DNA of 17,464 bases from Phycisphaerales bacterium UBA3190. GTDB taxonomy: Bacteria; Planctomycetota; Phycisphaerae; Phycisphaerales; UBA1924. Positions 13,720 through 17,464 of the stretch are shown one piece after another; position 1 is the stretch's first letter; every line of letters starts with the position of its first letter. The notes under the pieces were generated by a model that had not been told where the DNA came from, ran no database searches, and saw only the letters and a list, made by a program, of their open reading frames with translations. The stretch spans positions 20,005 to 37,468 of the forward strand of contig DEXG01000008.1 in NCBI GenBank assembly GCA_002364005.1, written 5' to 3'. The position numbers were made by a program, and so were the translations under genes.

Positions 13720-15551
13720 CCTTTCTCTCGCCCATCGCGGGGCTGATCGCCGGCGCGATCGGTTCGGGGCTGGTGCTGCTGATGTACATGCTCAAGCTGC
13801 GTCGACGCCCGGTGCTGGTGTCGAGCACGCTGCTCTGGAAGCGAGCGGTGCGGGACCTGGAGGGCAACATCCCCTGGCAGCGCCTGTCGCCGACCATGCT
13901 GCTGTTTCTGCACCTGCTGATCGTGGCGATGCTCGCTCTGGCGATCGCCCGCCCTGTAGCTGATACCGACCTCAGTGACGGACAGCGTGTGGCCCTCGTT
14001 ATCGATACCAGCGCCTCAATGAACGCGATCGATGGGGATCGCACGCTGCTTGAGATCGCCAAGCGTGAGGCCGGTGAGCGGGTGCGCGGGCTGTTCGATT
14101 CTGGGCGTTCGCCGCTGGTGAGCGTGATTGAAGCGGGGATTGAGCCGCGCATCGTGGTGGGGGATTCGAGCGAACGCGGTCGGGTGCTCGGGGCGATCGA
14201 GGACATCTCGCCCAGCGATCAGGCGGGTGATGTGCGTGGAGCGATCGAGCTGCTCGATCGTCTGCAGGGCTCGGGTGTGGGAGAACCGAGCGAAGACGAT
14301 GCAAGCAACAAGACACTGGTCTGGCTCTTCAGCGATGGCGGGTCGTTCGGATCCCCAACCCTGCCCATGCGTTCAGGCAGCGGGGTGCTGGTGCCCTCGT
14401 ATATGGGCGAGGGGATCTCGAACCTGGGGATCGTGGCGCTCAGCGCCCAGCGGGACCGGGTGGATACGGAGCTGTGCCGCGTGTTCGTGCGCGTGCTCCG
14501 AAGCGACTCAGGCCCGATCGCCGGCGTGGTCCGGGTGTATGAAGATGAAGCGTTGATCGAGAGCGCCCCGATCGCGTTTGATGCGGGGCAGGACTCGGCG
14601 ACGCACACATTCGAGCTGCGCCTGGTGCGTGAGGCCCTGCTGCGGGTCGAGCTTGGTGGCGAGGATGCGCTGGCAACGGACAACGCCGCCTGGGTCGCGG
14701 TGCCCAGTCCGGACCCGGTCCGGGTGACGATCATCGCACCCGGTGGGATCGCTGACCCGTTGCTGATGGACTATCTTGAAGTCGTCGCCCGCGCCCCGGT
14801 GCGGGTGATCGCGCCCGATGCGCCGATCGGCGAGCCGGACCTGCTCGTGTACGACCGGACCGACGCGCCAGCATTGCCCGGCGTGCCGAGTCTGGGCTTC
14901 GATTCGGTCACCCCCGGCTTGGGTGAGCGATTGAGCGAGCAGACAGGGATGCGTCGGGTGCTGAGCTGGGATCGTCAGGAGCCCATGCTGCGGGATACCG
15001 GGCTGGGCTCGGTGAGCTACCGACGCAGCGTCTCGTATGAACCGACCGCGACAGGGGTTCGCACGCTCGCGAGCGATCAGGGCGGGGCGATCATGGTCGA
15101 GACGACCAGTGCGGGAGTGCGTCATGTGCGGGTCGGGTTCGCGTTGCACGATTCGGACTGGTCGGTGCAGGTCGGGCTGCCGGTGTTTTTGGCGCAGCTA
15201 TCTGAGCAGCTGCTGCCCGGGGCCGGCGGGAGTGGCGAGGTCGTGGGCAGCAACGAGGTGGTCCGGTACCTCGATGAGGGCGGCATCGAACGATCGGTCG
15301 GGCCGTTTGCCCAGATCGGTGTACGCACGCTTCCCGATGGTCGTCGTATTGGGGTGTCGCTGCTGAGTGAGCAAGAATCGAAGCTCGCCACACGCGAGGG
15401 CGTGGTGATCGGCGCAGGCGATGGGAATCAGTCGGTGCGCGCCAGCGGGCGGGTGCGGGTTGATCTCTGGCGCTGGTTCGTCGGCATCGCGATCGTGCTG
15501 CTGCTGATCGAGTGGGTGTGGTACCTGAACAAGGTGCGCATCGCGTCGTGA
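13716..15551 (+). CDS. BatA-type membrane protein with VWA domain
   Basis: A 611-residue protein starting with the aerotolerance-regulator (BatA) N-terminal module: helix about 6-25, a basic LKLRRRPVLVSSTLLWKR segment (27-44), and helix about 60-79. A von Willebrand A domain follows (about 92-215) with MIDAS motif DTSAS (97-101) and a later FSDGG (205-209), then a long beta-rich periplasmic region and a C-terminal membrane helix (about 587-603). Such proteins work with MoxR ATPases in envelope stress or complex maturation. TTG 13716 was chosen as start because it overlaps the rlmE stop as TTGA, has G-rich sequence just upstream, and gives the usual MTFLSP opening; GTG 13707 is the alternative. 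No DUF58 or second VWA gene is adjacent. Its MoxR partner may be the gene at 6027. Confidence 0.9.
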   Translation: MTFLSPIAGLIAGAIGSGLVLLMYMLKLRRRPVLVSSTLLWKRAVRDLEGNIPWQRLSPTMLLFLHLLIVAMLALAIARPVADTDLSDGQRVALVIDTSASMNAIDGDRTLLEIAKREAGERVRGLFDSGRSPLVSVIEAGIEPRIVVGDSSERGRVLGAIEDISPSDQAGDVRGAIELLDRLQGSGVGEPSEDDASNKTLVWLFSDGGSFGSPTLPMRSGSGVLVPSYMGEGISNLGIVALSAQRDRVDTELCRVFVRVLRSDSGPIAGVVRVYEDEALIESAPIAFDAGQDSATHTFELRLVREALLRVELGGEDALATDNAAWVAVPSPDPVRVTIIAPGGIADPLLMDYLEVVARAPVRVIAPDAPIGEPDLLVYDRTDAPALPGVPSLGFDSVTPGLGERLSEQTGMRRVLSWDRQEPMLRDTGLGSVSYRRSVSYEPTATGVRTLASDQGGAIMVETTSAGVRHVRVGFALHDSDWSVQVGLPVFLAQLSEQLLPGAGGSGEVVGSNEVVRYLDEGGIERSVGPFAQIGVRTLPDGRRIGVSLLSEQESKLATREGVVIGAGDGNQSVRASGRVRVDLWRWFVGIAIVLLLIEWVWYLNKVRIAS

Positions 15552-15566
15552 ATACCCGTGGGCGTG

Positions 15567-17372
15567 TCAGGGGTCGAGGCGCAGGTTGTCGAACTCATCG
15601 GGCGTGATGATCAGGCGGGCGGGTTCTGACTGTCCTGGGATCATGCGCCGGGGCCAGGCGGTGTGCACGCCGTCGGCGTCGGTGCGTTCAATGCCCAGCA
15701 CCAGGTCGGCGTGCTCGTCGAAGACCGAGTCCGGGAGCGTGATCTGCGCGACCCATCGGTCGTTGAGGATGCGGGTCTCGACGCTGGGCTGTGGGGTGAT
15801 GCCCAGCCCGCTGCTGGCGATCGTTTCCACAAGGGCATCGGGCGTGATGCGCCACGCGGCGATGGGGTACGCGCGTGGGCCGATCCAGACCTCGATCGCG
15901 TCACCCTCACGCCCGGGGTTGGGCGCGGCGCATTCAAGGTAGAGCTGCCAGCCCGAAAGCGGGTCGTTCCTGCTGGGCGGGGTCGAACGCTGGAGGAGCC
16001 CGATCGTTGCGCGATTGGCCGGGGGCTTGGCACGCGCGAGCGGCTGGTTGTTCACCAACGCGCTCAGGTCCCAATCGTTGAGCAGCGGGCCGATGCGGAC
16101 GAATGGTGCCCGGGCGGGCACGCGTGAGGCGATCAGCTCGTGCTTGGCCGACCAGCGCCCGATGCGCATGGTGATGGGCACGGTTTCGATAACCGGGCTC
16201 ATCGAATCGACCATGCGGGGTTCGACGGGGACCTGCACGCGGTACATCTGATTGGGCGGCACGGTGCTCAGATCGGGCGTGTCCAGCAATGAATCGATGC
16301 GCAGCAGCGAATCGCCCGGGGTGCTCGGGAGCGAGACAACGCCGAGCGTCGGGAGGAGGCGGTCGGTGCCCGCTTCCAGTTGCCCCTGATCGTCGATGAT
16401 CCAGGACAGGGCCCGCGGCTGGGCTTCGAGCCAGGCCTTGGCGCGCAGGACGCGGGTGTCGTCATTGACGAAGGGGGAGAGCAGGTCGTGTGCCAGGCGG
16501 GCCAGCCCGTTGGTGTCGGCGCTCCAGAGGGGCAGGCGACGATCGCCGAAGGATGCGGTGCGCATCAGGGCGTGTTTCATGCGCTCGGCGGTGCTCGGGT
16601 CGATGAGCCAGATGCGCCCCAGGATGATCTGCCAGCGGGCTTCTTGCTGGCGGGCGATCCCGGCGAGCATCTCGTCGGCTGGGGTTTGGGTGTTGAGCGC
16701 GTGCTCGATCTGTTCCAGGGCATCGGGCACGCCGGCGAGGGTCTCGCGGGCGCGTGTTCGGCTGGGGTCGAGCCCGTCGAGCAGGAGCCGGGCACGCCAG
16801 TTCTGGAACGGGTCACGCTGGTATTGCTCGATGGCCTTGCTCACCGCCGGGTCGCGCAGGGCCCGGTCGTCGAGACGGTGCGACCAGAAGGCATCGAAGT
16901 CGCGGGTGCGCTGGGCGCTGTCGGCTTCCAGCAGCGAACGCTCGGGGTCGGGCAGCCAGTTGAGCTCGTAGCGCTCCTGCCCGAACCACAGCCCCTGCCC
17001 GACGGCATCGATGGGGAGGGCGACGCTGATGAACCACGAGCCGGGGGGGCGTTGGGCGACGGGGGTGTTGCGGATCTGCTCGTAGCTGTAGACCTCCCAG
17101 CCGCCTGGGCTGGTGGTCCATGCTGGAAGCGAGGCGTAGGGGACCAGCCCGACCCAGAAGGCATCGCTGACGAAGGTCCGCCCGTCGTCGATGCGGGTGG
17201 TGACGCCCTTGGCCAGCGATCGTTCGTTCTCGGCCTGCACGGCCATCACGAGCGGGTAGGACACGATGGCGTCGAGCCGATCGGCGATTGGGCGCGTGGT
17301 TTGGCCACGACTCGCGAGCGTCGCAAGGCAGAGCAGCAGCATGCAGAGGGGCGTGGTGTATCGGTTGGGCAT
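15567..17372 (-). CDS. Large secreted protein of unknown function
   Basis: A 601-residue protein I cannot assign to a family. It has a signal peptide (basic NR near the start, hydrophobic core about 8-20, cleavage near SRG-QTT). The first 150 residues after it are mixed alpha/beta and aromatic-rich. The middle (about 150-310) is mostly helical and Arg/Leu/Asp-rich. The C-terminal half (about 360-600) is rich in beta-strand pattern, ending in a GIERTDADGVHTAW stretch that resembles a carbohydrate-binding or CBM9-like sandwich only in general character. No catalytic motif is evident, and no membrane helix follows the signal peptide, so it is probably periplasmic or extracellular. It converges with the BatA-type gene, 15 bases apart, with no terminator between. 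The start at 17372 lacks a good ribosome binding site (AGGA 14-17 bases upstream). Nothing else is recognisable in the remaining 92 bases of the window. Confidence 0.78.
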   Translation of the reverse strand: MPNRYTTPLCMLLLCLATLASRGQTTRPIADRLDAIVSYPLVMAVQAENERSLAKGVTTRIDDGRTFVSDAFWVGLVPYASLPAWTTSPGGWEVYSYEQIRNTPVAQRPPGSWFISVALPIDAVGQGLWFGQERYELNWLPDPERSLLEADSAQRTRDFDAFWSHRLDDRALRDPAVSKAIEQYQRDPFQNWRARLLLDGLDPSRTRARETLAGVPDALEQIEHALNTQTPADEMLAGIARQQEARWQIILGRIWLIDPSTAERMKHALMRTASFGDRRLPLWSADTNGLARLAHDLLSPFVNDDTRVLRAKAWLEAQPRALSWIIDDQGQLEAGTDRLLPTLGVVSLPSTPGDSLLRIDSLLDTPDLSTVPPNQMYRVQVPVEPRMVDSMSPVIETVPITMRIGRWSAKHELIASRVPARAPFVRIGPLLNDWDLSALVNNQPLARAKPPANRATIGLLQRSTPPSRNDPLSGWQLYLECAAPNPGREGDAIEVWIGPRAYPIAAWRITPDALVETIASSGLGITPQPSVETRILNDRWVAQITLPDSVFDEHADLVLGIERTDADGVHTAWPRRMIPGQSEPARLIITPDEFDNLRLDP

Positions 17373-17464
17373 GATCTGGTGTGCGTCCTGGGGGGCAGGC
17401 GGGAGAATCGATGGATTTCTGGATTTCGCGGTCAGCGTCAGGCCCCCAGTGTGGTACGAATGGT

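Overview
This is about 17.5 kb of high-GC (mid-60s %) bacterial chromosome carrying 16 protein genes and one tRNA gene. The likely source is the planctomycete class Phycisphaerae. Supporting signs are a secreted protein with a PAPG-hydrophobic-RRRR C-terminal sorting tail (PEP-CTERM-like), several secreted proteins of no recognised family, and a BatA/VWA protein plus MoxR. The lineage is inferred from gene content; no marker gene was compared. I see no insertion sequence, phage gene or CRISPR array.

Layout. (a) 1-4330, plus strand: a GH3-family adenylating enzyme whose N-terminus is unresolved, then a tight three-gene run of a DinB-like four-helix protein, an NRDE/TANGO2-like protein and NuoH standing alone. 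(b) 4371-5405, minus strand: a secreted protein made of two copies of one undescribed domain. (c) 5499-5694: a tRNA-Cys(GCA) gene with its own promoter and a strong terminator. Unusually for tRNA-Cys, it has a long, class-II-like variable arm. It is followed by a short lower-GC stretch with a possible small membrane protein. (d) 6027-8077, plus strand: a MoxR AAA+ ATPase and a secreted beta-sandwich protein with a sorting tail, ended by a textbook terminator. (e) 8083-10911, minus strand: a probable four-gene operon of a DPM1/ArnC-like glycosyltransferase, a LpxB-N-terminal-domain membrane protein (4-nt overlap) and two conserved-looking hypothetical proteins. The last of these appears to start at CTG behind a hairpin-occluded ribosome binding site. 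(f) 11021-15551, plus strand: an ISC-type [2Fe-2S] ferredoxin, a secreted PNGase F-like N-glycanase with an added N-terminal domain, RlmE/FtsJ rRNA methyltransferase, and a BatA-type VWA membrane protein coupled to rlmE by a TTGA overlap. (g) 15567-17372, minus strand: a 601-residue secreted protein of unknown function.

How the genes fit together. Much of the window is envelope-facing: glycosyl transfer to a lipid carrier (e), glycoprotein deglycosylation (f), sorted surface proteins (d) and MoxR/VWA envelope quality control (d, f). The rest is translation (tRNA, RlmE) and energy metabolism (NuoH, ferredoxin). MoxR and its usual BatA partner are 6.6 kb apart with no DUF58 gene between them. 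NuoH has no other complex I gene in the window.

The points most worth following up are: the class-II-like tRNA-Cys; the PNGase F homologue with its three apparent catalytic acids retained; the duplicated-domain secreted protein; an identical 17-nt start-site motif (CGATATGCTTGGGTATG) shared by that gene and the PNGase F gene, which looks like a leaderless promoter; and two hairpins that appear to couple translation across gene junctions.
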